Numbered from the stretch's first letter, positions 9,614-20,930 are shown. The stretch is 64,000 bases of DNA from Mercurialis annua (GCF_937616625.2 NC_065573.1:21901001-21965000), one strand, 5' to 3'. The notes: generated by a model from the sequence alone, not told the origin. Numbers and translations are program-made.

Positions 9614-11839
9614 TTTTTTTTTTTTTTTTTTTTGCCAAAGATAGCAATATATAAATATATAAGAAGAAAGGTCATCTCCTGAAGATGATGAACCAATCTT
9701 AAGCAAAAGAAATAAAAGTGGACTTCGCGGCTACTATTGAGCCATCCAAATACACATTCGTTTACCAAATTAGAATACGAAAGCGTAAATAATTTGCTAA
9801 ACGAACGGTAGCAATATAGAACAATAAAAATTTAAATGAGAGAATTACTTACTGTTAAAAAGATATTAGTATAAGTATTACCTTAATTGTAAAGCGTATT
9901 ACTGAAATGTCGAGACTATTCAGAACAAATCGCACCACCATAGCTTACCTGAACATTTAAATTTAAAAATAGTATATAAAAAAATTAATTTAAAACTTAC
10001 CTTATAGTAGAGGCGGTCCATTAAAAGAGAAATTCCACCAATTGTCAACGGAGAGAGTAAGAAGTGCTTGGTAGGCCCCTCATTTAGAAGTATATGTTCA
10101 AAAAACAAAAAACACAAACAAATAAAATATTAGCATTTATATTTATAAATTAATATTTTGTAAACATTTAGACTAGTTTAATACACCCATAAGGGGGACG
10201 TTTCACTTCCACTGCTTTGATATCACCACCATCTCCTTTCTTCAAATGCGTGTTCAAAATTCTCTTTTGCCTCTATTAATAGAATAGCAGAGTTCCACTA
10301 ATAGACGACATAAGAATGGGAGGTAGAGGGGCCATATGAGAAGCCCCTCTAGCGTAAGTAAAAATTGTAAAAATACTATCCATATGTGATAGAAACAGCC
10401 ATAAGGGATATAAACACCCAATTGGGGATAGAATTGAACTTAGTTGATAAGATATAACATGTGCAGTTAGTTGTTTTCAAAGAAAAATTTGAGTTAAAGT
10501 CTAAAATTTAGTGAAATTAGACCAGAAACTGAAACAGTAAAAAATATTGGTTTAGTGAAATTAACCCAAAAATTCAAACATAAAAAAGAACACTTTGTTT
10601 CCACTCGGGATTATTGAAAAGTCTAACCTAAACTAAAAAAATCCTATCAACATTAAGAAAACCCATAATCTAAACTAAACTTATATATTTTCCTCTTATT
10701 TTATACAGTTATTATTATCGGTTCATAGAGGAAGAACTCGTCATGGTTAGAAGAATTCAAAAACACAATGCGATAGCCAAAATATATAACCTTCATCCTT
10801 TTATAGGAGTAGTGCCAATAAAAAATACATGATCACGCCAATTTGGAAAAAGAAATTATCAAATTCTCAATGAAAAATGACTAACCCATTATCTCCAAAT
10901 TTCTCGCACAACAGTTATTATTTCGAAATGTAATGGACGCGCTCTTCCATGTCTAGCACTCTTTACTGGTTATCAACATTATTTGCAGTTGTTGATGAAA
11001 CACCAATTGTGATACCAGGAATAGATAACAGTTGTTGCCGAAACACCGATTATTAATTATTAAGAAATAAGTAAAGGTTTTTTTTTACCGGCACACTTGT
11101 CATAGACATTGATTGTATAATTGAAAAGAGTAGGATATTAGTTTGTATATTTTTCTTATTTTTATAATGTAAACTCGTGGAAGATAATCAAGTATAAATC
11201 AAACAAACAAATAAAAAACTGAACAATTAATTGAAAAAATAACATGTTAATGTAAAAGGAAGATATACACTAACCGCTTCCTCAGCGGTGGTTACTCCGT
11301 CAAAACCACTGTTCTTACTCAAGGAGGCGATCATCAGCCACCTTTTTTCCACCGCATGCAGGCGAAAGAGTTTAACAACCGCCAGGATCATTAGTTCATG
11401 TTATAAATGGTTATTTCTGAATAGAATTTACAATTGCATAAATTTTTTATGCAAACAATGAGATAGTTTTATTACAATTTGATTAAGTTACAGTTATGAG
11501 TATAGAAAATCTGAAAATATTACCATGTCACTGTCTTAAAAAGAAGAATTTGAACATTAATATGGAGGATCCAAATTGAGAATTAGAAATTGTACAGAAA
11601 CAGTTTTTTCACTTTTTTGTCCAGAAATAGCAGTTTTTCACTTAATTTGGTAGAAGTTAACTTGATAATTCTGTCCAATTTCCATTATTAATTCGATAAA
11701 CTGTAAATTCGATAACTACCGGAAGAAGAAATGGAAAAAATAAGAAATACATTACAGTGATAAAGATCCATCTTTGCTTTTTCATAGTCTTATGTGGGCA
11801 GATGGCGAGGATTTAGGGAGCGTTTGTGGGGTAAAGAAG
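9614..11839 (-). mobile_element. Retroposed insertion with T tract and 16-bp target duplication
   Basis: CCGTCCATGGCTGTTT occurs at 9598-9613 and again at 11840-11855. The left copy is followed at once by a run of about 20 T (9614-9633), i.e. a poly(A) tail on the minus strand. This is the signature of LINE-driven target-primed insertion. The 2.2 kb between does not encode LINE proteins; it contains a broken gene copy (see the pseudogene entry). On the minus strand the 5' end is at 11839. Confidence 0.7.
9640..11839 (-). pseudogene. Broken copy of an unidentified host gene, introns apparently retained
   Basis: On the minus strand several exon-like islands of higher GC are separated by AT-rich DNA and bounded by splice-like sites. 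One at about 11400-11275 translates as ILAVVKLFRLHAVEKRWLMI... and runs through FDGVTTAEEAV. One at about 10325-10190 reads KRILNTHLKKGDGGDIKAVE... and ends before a GT. One at about 10092-10019 reads GPTKHFLLSPLTIGGISLLM... and ends in AAG|GTAAG. A further short one ends near 9945 with CAG|GTAAGC. Two adjacent in-frame stops (10273-10278) and the lack of a continuous frame show it is not functional as a whole. I do not recognise the parent gene. It lies inside the T-tailed insertion, so it probably arrived as a copy of an incompletely spliced transcript. Confidence 0.5.
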
Positions 11840-12361
11840 CCGTCCATGGCTGTTTGAAAAGCTCCATTTTGGAGCCTTTTGCCAACAGCTGATAGCTGTT
11901 TCAATATTTTTAATTATTTAGACAAAATTACTCCTATTAGAATATATCGTATTTTTAATATATAAAATTATTTAAATTATTTTTAAATACTCTAATTATT
12001 TATAAATTATACAAAATTATTTTATTTATATTAAAACAACTATAATTTACTAATTTTTTTGAAAAATTTATTATAAATTTATCAAATAAATATCTAATTA
12101 AATTTAAACTAAATATTGCTTTTTATAAAAAAAATAATTATTGATATTTTCATTAAATAATATATGATATAATATATAATTTAATAAATAAAAATAAAAA
12201 TTATGCCATTTACGGTCATTTTGTATATAAACGGCTACAGCTAATTAAATCTCACCAAACACGTATAGTCTATCAGCTATCAGCTACCAGCCCACAGCTA
12301 ACGGCTATCATCAACAGCTAACAGCCACCAGCTACAAGAAACAGATGAACCAAACATGCCC

Positions 12362-12774
12362 TATGAATATCTAAATGTAAAAACATGTACTAACAAGAAA
12401 TTGTGTAATCACAGTATAACTCCGTCAATGCTTCTCAAGATAATCTTTTTTGAATAATCACCGACTCCAATGTTCTTGACGTAAGCAATCACAAATATAT
12501 CTAAAGATAAAAATCTTGAATTAAAAATCATGTCGAATTCTAAAATACTTCTAAGCTCAAATATTTTATAACCATCACGTAACGTAAACATATACTTTTT
12601 AATTGTTCTCGGATTCAACATAATCAACTGTCAAATTCAGCTTCGCAGTAATTATTTTATAGAAGTTTATTTTCAAATTAACTTATTCACTTTTTCAATT
12701 TCAATTTTTAAACTATCCAAATTATCGTTATAAAAATTTAACGATAGTTCGTTCTTTTTTCGATTTATAATTTT
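12362..12774. other. AT-rich intergenic DNA
   Basis: Holds a 72-codon open stretch on the minus strand (12409-12627) with no recognisable domain; I do not call it a gene. Confidence 0.35.
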
Positions 12775-13056
12775 GAGAAGGCCAAATGACTAAAAATAGC
12801 CTAATTACCAAAAATAGCCAAATCTTTGAAGAAAATTTCACAAAATTCCAAAACTTTCAATTTTATAAAACACAGGTTTTCGTTTTAATAATGTCCAACT
12901 ATGCGATTTTGTTGATTTGGCACCTACGTAGCGCCGATGTGACATAATTGAACCGAAATCTTGTGTTTCGGGACAAATTAAATAAAATTGAAAGATTTGA
13001 ACTTTTGTGAAACTTTTCATAAAATCTTTGGCCATTTTTAGTCATTTAGCCTTCTG
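12775..13056. mobile_element. TIR MITE of about 280 bp
   Basis: Terminal inverted repeats AGAAGGCCAAATGACTAAAA on the left and, inverted, AGAAGGCTAAATGACTAAAA on the right, one mismatch in 20. The similarity extends inwards over TTTCACAAAA and related sequence. TGAGA flanks both ends, but its limits overlap the repeat so the target duplication is uncertain. Non-coding. The superfamily is unclear; the long A-rich TIR would suit a Mutator-type MITE. Confidence 0.75.
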
Positions 13057-13330
13057 AGAATTATAATTTCCATTAGAATTCCTCTATAATACCCATTTCC
13101 ACTTTTTATTCTTATTTGACCTTTTTAAATTTCAGTTTTTTTTTTTTTTGGAAAAATGGCATTTTCAAATTTCCTGTTAATTTTCTTCGTCAGAATTCGT
13201 CAAATTTTCGTGTCGGGTCGCGTTAGGGTTTGTCGGGCCTAAGTGCCTATATCGCTGGTAAAAATTCTCAGGGGGGGGGGGTCGGACCGAACATTGCATT
13301 TTCCGATCCGTTTCTCACTCTCTTGACGAT
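13057..13330. other. Left flank of the Athila-like element
   Basis: Contains a T9 run, a G10 run near 13271 and GC-rich phrases such as GTGTCGGGTCGCGTTAGGG and GGTCGGACCGAAC. The composition suggests an older repeat, perhaps an LTR fragment, that was the landing site of the element at 13331. It has no ORF. Confidence 0.35.
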
Positions 13331-14887
13331 TGATAGGAGTATTTTACTCCTATATTTAGGGTCGATTTTACTCGGTTTTCATCATGTGTAGTATTATTTT
13401 TATACATTATTTGGCGTTTTTACGTTTAATAGTGTTTGATAGTGTTTCAGTGGAAATTAGGTGAAAAACGACTATTTGGGGCAAATTTATGGTGGATTGC
13501 GTGTACGAGTAAAAAGCGTAGCTTGCGGACGAAGGAATTGAAGTTCACGAACGAGATTGAGAAAAGAATAGGTTGTTCCCGTTCGAAACAAAGGTTTCAC
13601 GAACGGGAACCATGCAGAATGAGCATGAGTCTCGAACGAGAAGGCCTTGTCTCGTTCGGGACTCAAGAAGGAATCAACATCTCAAAGCTTTCGGATTCAA
13701 GTTTTTTCGAACGTGAAAGAGGCTCCCGTTCGGGAACCATGTTAAAACTGGGCATGTCACGAACGGGACTATGGTTTCCCGAACGGGAAAGAAGGAAAAT
13801 ACACGTGCAGAAGACTTTGAATTGGACTGAAATTCCTCCTCAAATTACAATTACAATTCCTATTACAAATTGATTTGTAATACGGATTAGAAGACTCCGG
13901 AACTTCTCCTACTATATAAAGACCTTGTACTAGACTCAATTTAAGGTGTAGAATAATTTAGACTACATTAGTTTTATTTTCATTCTCTTAAAATAGCGTT
14001 TTAGCTTCTATTTCTCAGCAGTTTATAAATAGTTTATTATTAGTTTCTGCAAAGAACGATTGTGAAGATTTCAAGTTTAATCTAGACGATTCTCCCGAAA
14101 TTGACAACTCCGGTATTTATTGTTCTAATTATGTTTAATTCTTCATCTTCTTCTTTGTTTAATTTAAGCTTAAGCATGTGTAACTAAATCCTTTGTTCGG
14201 GGATTGATATGAACACTTAGATTAGTTTTCGAATTGGATTAGGATTTATTAAGTGAGTAAAATTGTGTTTTAATTACTAAGATTAATGCTTGAATTAATT
14301 TGATCACTTAGTTCATGATTTTGTGTTTAATTAATTAATTGAGAGATTGTTAATTAAATAGACATAGGTAATTAAAAACTTAGAGGGAAACACCGTGAGA
14401 GCGGGTTGGAATTTAGGTAGTCATTGAGTTTGCTTCATAATTACAATTTAGTTATTTAATTCAGTTTTAATATTGTGAGAGCAAGTTAATAATTGATTAG
14501 CTAATTAGGTTGTGATTTTATTTGAATCCTTGAGGCTTGAGAGAGCGGGATTCGGTGCAATAGAATAGCTCGATTCATAATAAAATCACTAGATAAATTT
14601 TGATCCATTCTTCTACTAGTTTACTTGGAATTATCAATTCTTGAGCTTTTTACCATTATTGTTTAAACTTCAATTTATTTGTTTGATTTCAGATTTTTAG
14701 TCTATTTACTTGAGTTAATTCACTTTAGATTATAATTAATTTACACAAATCCATTTATTTTTTTACTAGCCAATTAAAGAATATTAGAAATTAGTTGTTT
14801 AGTTCATTGTTCCTTGTGGGATCGATACTTGGTCTTCCAAGTTATATTACTTGCGCGATATCGTACACTTGCGATTATTTGCCAACA
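13331..14887 (+). repeat. 5' LTR of the Athila-like element
   Basis: Begins TGATAGGAG and ends GCCAACA. Contains a dense cluster of short palindromic motifs around CGTTCG/CGAACG (13546-13795), then a TATA box at 13913-13920 followed by the presumed transcript start and a T-rich R/U5. A 145-codon open frame at 13436-13873, kept in both LTRs, covers the palindrome cluster but looks like by-chance coding, because its sequence is made of the repeated motif. Confidence 0.95.
13913..13920 (+). promoter_or_regulatory. TATA box of the 5' LTR
   Basis: TATATAAA in the sequence CCTACTATATAAAGACC, about 970 bases before the end of the LTR. The same box is at 24996-25003 in the 3' LTR. It should drive the genomic RNA of the element. 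Confidence 0.75.
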
Positions 14888-14893
14888 AGTTTT

Positions 14894-14910
14894 TGGCGCC
14901 GTTGCCGGGG
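14894..14910 (+). other. Primer-binding site, tRNA-Asp
   Basis: TGGCGCCGTTGCCGGGG begins six bases after the LTR end and is complementary to the 3' end of plant tRNA-Asp. This primer is usual for Athila and related gypsy elements. It is not itself a tRNA gene. Confidence 0.9.
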
Positions 14911-15054
14911 AGCAATTGCAATTAAATAAATTAAAAGTATCTTATTCTCAGATTGAGTTAGTTCTATTTAATTTTAGTTATTTTTATACTTTGTGATTCT
15001 TGGATTTTACGTTGGTTTTCTTGTTTTTGTTTACGCAGGAGTTTTGGTTAGTGT

Positions 15055-18000
15055 ATGCCTAATACACGACGTGCCAGAAAACCGCTAGAACCGTTTCAGT
15101 CAGATTTAACATCCTTCGAAAGAAGTATCCGAAAAACAGCGCGGAAATCCAAAACAATGGAGGACGACCGTAACCCTCCGTTAAATCACGAGGGGATTGT
15201 TCCACCACCACTACATGATGGCCTAGCTCTTAGGCCAAACGAGAGGGTTGCCCCTCTTCCCGCAAGACGTACCTTGGGTGAATTCTTCTTACCCAACGTA
15301 GACAACGCCAACTATGGATGCTTTGCACCTCCTATACTTGCTAACAATTTTGAAATCAAGCCGGGAACGATTCAACTACTTGAGAGTCGTTGTCAATTTT
15401 ATGGGTTGGAACGCGAGGATCCGAACGCCCATCTTTCAAAATTCACGGAGGTATGCAACACATTCAAAATCCATAATGTGACGGAGGATCAAATCAAGCT
15501 TCGTCTTTTTCCTTTCTCTTTGAGGGATAAGGCGAGGAATTGGATTCAATCACTTCCAAGCACCTCAATCACAACATGGAAGCAATTGGCACAAGCTTTT
15601 CTCAATAAGTATTTCTCTATGGGTAAGACCGCAAGGATGACCAAGGAAATTATAGATTTTCTCCAATTACATGGTGAATCTCTATACCAAGCTTGGGAAC
15701 GCTTCAAAGAGCTTCAAAGAAATTGTCCGCATCATCATCTAGGGAGGGAGCATCTTGTCTCTATTTTCTACAATGGTACCAATGAGGCTACACGGGCAAC
15801 GATTGATGCGGCATCGGGAGGATCACTTATGAAGAAAACTTATGATGAGGCCAATAACTTGCTAGAGGAACTCGCTACAAATAGTTGTTCTTGGTCAACC
15901 GAGCGGTTGAGGCAACCACCTCAAAAGGGTATAATGACCCTCGAGCAAACCCAAGAATTTGAAGCAATGAAAGCGAAGAATGCGACACTTCTAGCACAAC
16001 TCGAGATGTACAAACAACAAGCAAATCAAAGGAATGCTCAACTTGCGGTAGTTCAAATGGGTTGCGAGACTTGTGATGGGCACGATCATTCGGGAATGGA
16101 TTGCCCCGTCCTACATCAAAACTCAAATGAGCAAGTCAACTATGTCAATGGGCAAAGGCAAGGCAATGACCCATATTCCAACACCTATAATCCGGGGTGG
16201 AGGAATCATCCTAATTTTTCGTGGAGGGAAAATGCGGGTCAAGCCAATGCCAACCCAAATATGGGAGGAGCAAATTTTCAAGGAGGAAACCGTGGTCCAC
16301 AAAACCAAGGCAACTTCAACAACTACCGACCACAACCCCCACCCGGTTTTCAAAATCGGAATACGGATGAGGGGAGCAAAATTGACAAGCTTATTGAGGA
16401 AGTTAGAACCGGTTTTAAGAACCAAGCTTCCGTCAATCACCATCTCGAGACTCAAATTTCTCAACTTGCCATCTCGCTTCAGAATAGAGCTCAAGGGGGT
16501 TTACCGTCTACAACGGAGTCAAATCCAAGGGAGCAAGTCAAAGCCATTGAACTCCGAAGCGGGAAAGAACTTGATGATCCACATGCAAGTAAAGAGAAAG
16601 CGATCGATTCAACAACGGGAACAAATGAGGAGGAAGTAACCGAACTTCCATATGTAAAACCGCCACCTCCTCCTCCATTTGTGCCGAAGGTCCCTTTCCC
16701 GGGACGATTGAAGAAGACGCCGGATAACCAAAAATTCCATAAATTTCTGGAAATTTTTAAGAAACTCCAAATCAATATAAGCTTTGCGGATGCTTTGCGT
16801 GAGATGCCTCAATACGCGAAGTTCCTCAAAGAAATCATAACGAAGAAAAGGAGTTGGGACGACAAAGGCACAATTTCCCTAACGGAAAATTGTAGCTCAC
16901 TCATCCTTAGTGACTTGCCCACCAAGCTTAAGGACCCAGGGAGTTTTACAATTCCATGCAAAATAGGCGATTTAAATTCAATTAATTGTCTATGTGATTT
17001 AGGGGCAAGTATCAATCTAATGCCTTTGTTTCTTTTCAGGGATATTTTTGGTGATCAAACTTTGAAGCAAACATCAATGATGCTTCAATTGGCGGACCAC
17101 TCCCTAAAAAAGCCATACGGAGTGGTAGAAGATGTTCTAGTCAAAGTAGACAAATTCATCTTTCCGGTGGATTTTGTCGTACTTGACTATGCGGCGGATA
17201 AAACATGCCCTATGATTCTTGGGCGTCCTTTCATGAACACGGGGAGGGCATTGATAGATGTGCACGCCGGACGACTCACTTTGCGTATCGATGATGACAA
17301 AGTAGAGTTTGATATGAAAAGGATTATGCGCAACACTTTTGAGGAGGTGGAATGCATGAAATTGGATATGATTGATGGAATCGTGGAAGAACTTTTCCCG
17401 GTTTCAAAAGTCATATTCCATTCCGAGGAGACACAAGCAACTTCCGGGGAAGAATATTCCAAAGAAGATGAGCCGAAAGCCGAAAATTTGATTAGAAGAG
17501 AGAGCGTGACACCACCTTCTTCTATCTCTCCACCAAAGGTTGAGCTTAAAACGTTACCATCTCACTTACGGTATGCGTTTTTGGGCGACAACATGACACT
17601 TCCCATCATCATCTCAAACAACTTGTCGGAAACACAAGAAGAGAGAGTTGTCAAAGTGGTGAAGCAACATATATTGGCGATCGGTTGGCAAATTTCGGAC
17701 ATCCGAGGAATTAGTCCCTCGGTAGTCATGCACAAGATCCACCTAGAAAATGAGTCAAGAGCATCGGCTCAAAGACAACGGCGTTTGAATCCAAATATGA
17801 AGGAGGTCGTGCACAAAGAGATAGTAAAACTTCTCGACGCCGGAATTATATACCCCATATCCGATAGTGCGTGGGTTAGTCACATTCAATGCGTTCCAAA
17901 GAAAGGGGGGATGACGGTGATTGAGAACGAGAAGGGTGAGCAAATTTCCACTAGGACGGTAACGGGATGGCGTGTTTGTATTGACTACCGCAAGTTGAAT

Positions 18001-20436
18001 ACGGAGACGAGGAAGGACCATTTTCCGTTACCATTTATCGATCAAATGTTGGAGCGGGTAGCGGGCCACGCTTATTATTGTTTTCTCGATGGATATTCCG
18101 GGTACAATCAAATTCTTATCTTCCCGGATGACCAAGAGAAAACAACTTTCACATGTCCTTATGGAACGTTTGCTTATCGGAGGATGCCATTTGGTCTTTG
18201 TAATGCACCGGCAACATTTCAACGATGTATGACTTCCATCTTCGCCGATATGATTGAAGATATTATGGAGGTCTTCATGGATGATTTTTCGGTATTCGGA
18301 GACTCTTTTGAGATGTGCTTAAATAATCTTGAACGAGTGTTGGCCCGGTGTGAGGAGACCAATCTAGTCTTGAATTGGGAGAAGTGCCATTTCATGGTAG
18401 AAGAGGGAATTGTCTTGGGGCATAAAATCTCCAAGGACGGCATTGAAGTAGATAGAGCAAAAACGGAAATCATCGAGAAATTACCACCACCAACTACCGT
18501 AAAAGGAGTTCGTGCCTTCTTAGGGCACGCCGGGTTTTACCGACGATTCATCAAAAATTTCTCTTCCATTGCTCGTCCTTTAACTAATTTGCTTGTTAAA
18601 GATATTCCTTATGAATTTACTAATGATTTCCTTGTTGCTTTTTCTAGGTTGAAGGAAGCCCTTATCTCGGCCCCAATTATTTCATCACCCGATTGGACTC
18701 TTCCTTTCGAACTCATGTGTGATGCAAGCGATATAGCACTTGGGTGCGTATTGGGGCAACGGAGGGAGAAAAAGCTTCACGTGATATACTATGCGAGCCG
18801 AACATTGGCGGGTGCTCAACTCAATTACACCACCACCGAAAAAGAGATGCTTGCGGTGGTGTTCGCATTGGATAAATTTCGGCCGTACTTACTTTGCTCT
18901 AAGGTTATCATCTATACGGACCATGCGGCCCTTCGATACCTTTTTGCAAAGCAAGATGCTAAACCGAGACTAATCCGATGGGTGCTTCTTATGCAAGAGT
19001 TTGACATCGAAATACGCGACAAGAAAGGAACGGAGAACGTTGTCGCCGACCACTTGTCAAGGTTAGAGATTCCGGAACCAATTATAAGTGGCGTAGAGAT
19101 TAATGAAACGTTTCCGGATGAGATGTTGATGGTACTTTCAGAAGTGGAAACGCCATGGTATGCGGATATCGCAAACTATCTATCTTCCGAAATAATGCCA
19201 CCGGATTTGACTTACCACCAAAGGAAGAAGTTCTTGAGCGATGCTAAACGGTTTCTATGGGAGGAACCGTACCTCTTCAAGGTGTGTGGAGATGGGATTT
19301 TGAGGAGATGTGTACCACTACAAGAGATGATGCCTATACTTAGTCAATGCCATTCCTCGGACTATGCGGGTCACTATGGTACATCAAGGACCGCCGCTCG
19401 TGTGCTAGAGTGCGGATTCTTTTGGCCTACGCTATTTCGCGATGCAAAAGACTTTGTTAGTCATTGCGATCGATGCCAAAGAGTGGGGAACATATCTAAG
19501 AGAGATGAAATGCCGCTTACCAACATTCAAGAGGTGGAACTTTTCGATGTGTGGGGAATAGACTTCATGGGTCCTTTTCGTATGTCGTTTGGAAAGCAAT
19601 ACATATTGGTGTGCGTAGATTACGTTTCAAAATGGGTAGAGGCGGAAGCATTACCCACTAACGATGCCAAAGTAGTGTTGGATTTTCTCAAACGTTTGAT
19701 GAATCGATACGGGACTCCTAGAGCAATAATAAGCGACGGTGGATCTCACTTTTGCAATAGGCAATTCGATGCCTTGATGCGGAAATATAAAGTCTATCAT
19801 CGGGTCGCTACTCCGTACCATCCTCAAACAAGCGGGCAAGTTGAAGTTTCTAACCGTGAGCTAAAGAGAATTCTAGAGAAAACGGTTAATAACACAAGGA
19901 AAGATTGGTCACTGAAACTAGATGATGCATTATGGGCATATCGTACGGCTTTTAAAACGCCCCTCGAAATGTCTCCATATCGTATTGTTTTTGGGAAAGC
20001 ATGCCATCTTCCGGTGGAACTTGAACATAGAGCGTATTGGGCCATTAAAAAGCTCAATTTTGACCTTAAAGCGGCGGGGGAGAAACGTATGCTTCAACTC
20101 AATGAGTTGGACGAATTTCGGTTAAATGCTTATGAAAACGCCAAGCTTTACAAAGAAAAGACGAAACGATGGCACGACGCTCATATCGTTCCTAAAAATT
20201 TTTCGGAAGGCTCTTTTGTCTTGCTCTACAACTCACGCCTCAAATTATTTCCCGGGAAATTAAAATCCCGTTGGAGCGGTCCTTTCAAAATTCGAACGGT
20301 GGCAAGTCATGGAGCTTTGGAATTAGAGAACTCTAGTGGTGAAATCTTCAAAGTAAATGGACAACGGTGCAAGCCGTATCTTGGACCTTTGACGGATCAA
20401 GTGGTGGAACAAATCACGTTCACCACTCCTACATAA
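15055..20436 (+). CDS. Gag-Pol polyprotein, Athila-type Ty3/gypsy
   Basis: One uninterrupted ORF of 1793 residues. Gag capsid-like domain at about 130-225 ([20 protein letters not shown]). A CX2CX4HX4C zinc knuckle near 337-350. Aspartic protease around 640-730 with [10 protein letters not shown]. Reverse transcriptase about 920-1090 with [17 protein letters not shown] and the catalytic FMDD at 1074-1077. RNase H from about 1215 ([16 protein letters not shown]). Integrase with an HHCC zinc finger near 1437-1475 and a catalytic core from IDFMGPF (about 1502) through DGGSHF to GQVEVSN. No chromodomain at the C terminus. No stop or frameshift breaks any domain, so it may still be active. The product would form the virus-like particle and carry out cDNA synthesis and integration. 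A short N-terminal basic tail (NTRRARK) begins the protein at the first ATG after the leader. Confidence 0.95.
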   Translation: MPNTRRARKPLEPFQSDLTSFERSIRKTARKSKTMEDDRNPPLNHEGIVPPPLHDGLALRPNERVAPLPARRTLGEFFLPNVDNANYGCFAPPILANNFEIKPGTIQLLESRCQFYGLEREDPNAHLSKFTEVCNTFKIHNVTEDQIKLRLFPFSLRDKARNWIQSLPSTSITTWKQLAQAFLNKYFSMGKTARMTKEIIDFLQLHGESLYQAWERFKELQRNCPHHHLGREHLVSIFYNGTNEATRATIDAASGGSLMKKTYDEANNLLEELATNSCSWSTERLRQPPQKGIMTLEQTQEFEAMKAKNATLLAQLEMYKQQANQRNAQLAVVQMGCETCDGHDHSGMDCPVLHQNSNEQVNYVNGQRQGNDPYSNTYNPGWRNHPNFSWRENAGQANANPNMGGANFQGGNRGPQNQGNFNNYRPQPPPGFQNRNTDEGSKIDKLIEEVRTGFKNQASVNHHLETQISQLAISLQNRAQGGLPSTTESNPREQVKAIELRSGKELDDPHASKEKAIDSTTGTNEEEVTELPYVKPPPPPPFVPKVPFPGRLKKTPDNQKFHKFLEIFKKLQINISFADALREMPQYAKFLKEIITKKRSWDDKGTISLTENCSSLILSDLPTKLKDPGSFTIPCKIGDLNSINCLCDLGASINLMPLFLFRDIFGDQTLKQTSMMLQLADHSLKKPYGVVEDVLVKVDKFIFPVDFVVLDYAADKTCPMILGRPFMNTGRALIDVHAGRLTLRIDDDKVEFDMKRIMRNTFEEVECMKLDMIDGIVEELFPVSKVIFHSEETQATSGEEYSKEDEPKAENLIRRESVTPPSSISPPKVELKTLPSHLRYAFLGDNMTLPIIISNNLSETQEERVVKVVKQHILAIGWQISDIRGISPSVVMHKIHLENESRASAQRQRRLNPNMKEVVHKEIVKLLDAGIIYPISDSAWVSHIQCVPKKGGMTVIENEKGEQISTRTVTGWRVCIDYRKLNTETRKDHFPLPFIDQMLERVAGHAYYCFLDGYSGYNQILIFPDDQEKTTFTCPYGTFAYRRMPFGLCNAPATFQRCMTSIFADMIEDIMEVFMDDFSVFGDSFEMCLNNLERVLARCEETNLVLNWEKCHFMVEEGIVLGHKISKDGIEVDRAKTEIIEKLPPPTTVKGVRAFLGHAGFYRRFIKNFSSIARPLTNLLVKDIPYEFTNDFLVAFSRLKEALISAPIISSPDWTLPFELMCDASDIALGCVLGQRREKKLHVIYYASRTLAGAQLNYTTTEKEMLAVVFALDKFRPYLLCSKVIIYTDHAALRYLFAKQDAKPRLIRWVLLMQEFDIEIRDKKGTENVVADHLSRLEIPEPIISGVEINETFPDEMLMVLSEVETPWYADIANYLSSEIMPPDLTYHQRKKFLSDAKRFLWEEPYLFKVCGDGILRRCVPLQEMMPILSQCHSSDYAGHYGTSRTAARVLECGFFWPTLFRDAKDFVSHCDRCQRVGNISKRDEMPLTNIQEVELFDVWGIDFMGPFRMSFGKQYILVCVDYVSKWVEAEALPTNDAKVVLDFLKRLMNRYGTPRAIISDGGSHFCNRQFDALMRKYKVYHRVATPYHPQTSGQVEVSNRELKRILEKTVNNTRKDWSLKLDDALWAYRTAFKTPLEMSPYRIVFGKACHLPVELEHRAYWAIKKLNFDLKAAGEKRMLQLNELDEFRLNAYENAKLYKEKTKRWHDAHIVPKNFSEGSFVLLYNSRLKLFPGKLKSRWSGPFKIRTVASHGALELENSSGEIFKVNGQRCKPYLGPLTDQVVEQITFTTPT

Positions 20437-20473
20437 ATTCCGGGCCACGGTCTAGCTTTTGACCGAAAATACA

Positions 20474-20497
20474 GCGCACTCGAGAGGCAATCTCGAG
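20474..20497 (+). other. Stem-loop with AGGCAA loop just after the gag-pol stop
   Basis: GCGC (20474-20477) is followed by the stem CTCGAG (20479-20484), the loop AGGCAAT and the closing CTCGAG (20492-20497); an extra A-T pair may lengthen the stem. It starts 38 bases after the stop codon. The gag-protease element at 43478-49820 has a stem-loop at the same place with the same GCGC and AGGCAA but a different paired stem. Function unknown. Confidence 0.6.
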
Positions 20498-20630
20498 AGG
20501 TTACGTGTTTTGTTTTATTTATTTTATTTTTATGCGTATTTAATTTTTATTTATTTATTTATTTCCGTTTAAATCCGGGGTGAGTTCTTTTTTTTTTGTT
20601 TCTGTAGGTAGATAACAGATTTCAGGAGGT

Positions 20631-20930
20631 TCTCGTTCGGAACAGAGCCTTTCCCGAACGAGAAAGCCAAAAATTGGCCTTGGTCTCGTTCGAGAAAGCC
20701 CTTTCTCGTTCGAGAAAGAGCCCTCAGTTTCCATTTTTTTCGAACGTGAAGGCCTTTCCTGTTCGGGACTAGGCAAATTTTGCCTTTGTCCCGTTCGGGA
20801 AAGGCTATTCCCGTTCGAGAAACAAGGCAATTTTGCCTAGTTTCGAAAGGGTCTCGTACGGGACAAAAATGTAAACCGGGAAATAAGCCTAATCCCGTTC
20901 GAGATTAAATTATTCCCGTTCGGGAAGCAT
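20631..20930 (+). repeat. Cluster of CGTTCG-centred palindromic motifs in the 3' internal region
   Basis: About eleven copies of a degenerate 10-14 base motif, variants of TCTCGTTCGAGAA and CCCGTTCGGGAA, spaced roughly 20-35 bases apart in both orientations. The same motif family fills 13546-13795 in the 5' LTR and the matching part of the 3' LTR. It is not coding: frames through it are short. Confidence 0.85.

Larger units (their letters stand above)
9295..12361. mobile_element. hAT-like element arms enclosing nested insertions
   Basis: The outer ends are GGGTGTATTTGGTTCA on the left and, inverted, GGGCATGTTTGGTTCA on the right (13 of 16 identical). Both arms then carry GTGTTTGGTGAGA about 70-80 bases in. 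The right arm (11856-12361) is rich in repeats of CAGCTA/TAGCTG, typical of plant hAT-type MITEs. The left arm is 9295-9423. An exact 8-bp target duplication was not found, so the two ends may come from related but recombined copies. Two later insertions sit inside: a MITE at 9424-9606 and a T-tailed insertion at 9614-11839. Confidence 0.55.

Noticed and set aside
12409..12627. 72-codon minus-strand ORF
   Set aside because: No recognisable motif; similar lengths occur by chance in AT-rich DNA. Could be an exon of an unknown gene, but nothing supports it.
14894..14910. tRNA-Asp gene fragment
   Set aside because: Only the 3' complement of the tRNA is present, directly after an LTR: it is a primer-binding site. 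The same holds for 44807-44824 and 39262-39273.
16073..16639. 188-codon ORF overlapping gag-pol in another frame
   Set aside because: Shadow of the gag-pol coding sequence; composition is that of an out-of-frame reading. The same applies to the minus-strand frames between 15875 and 20057.
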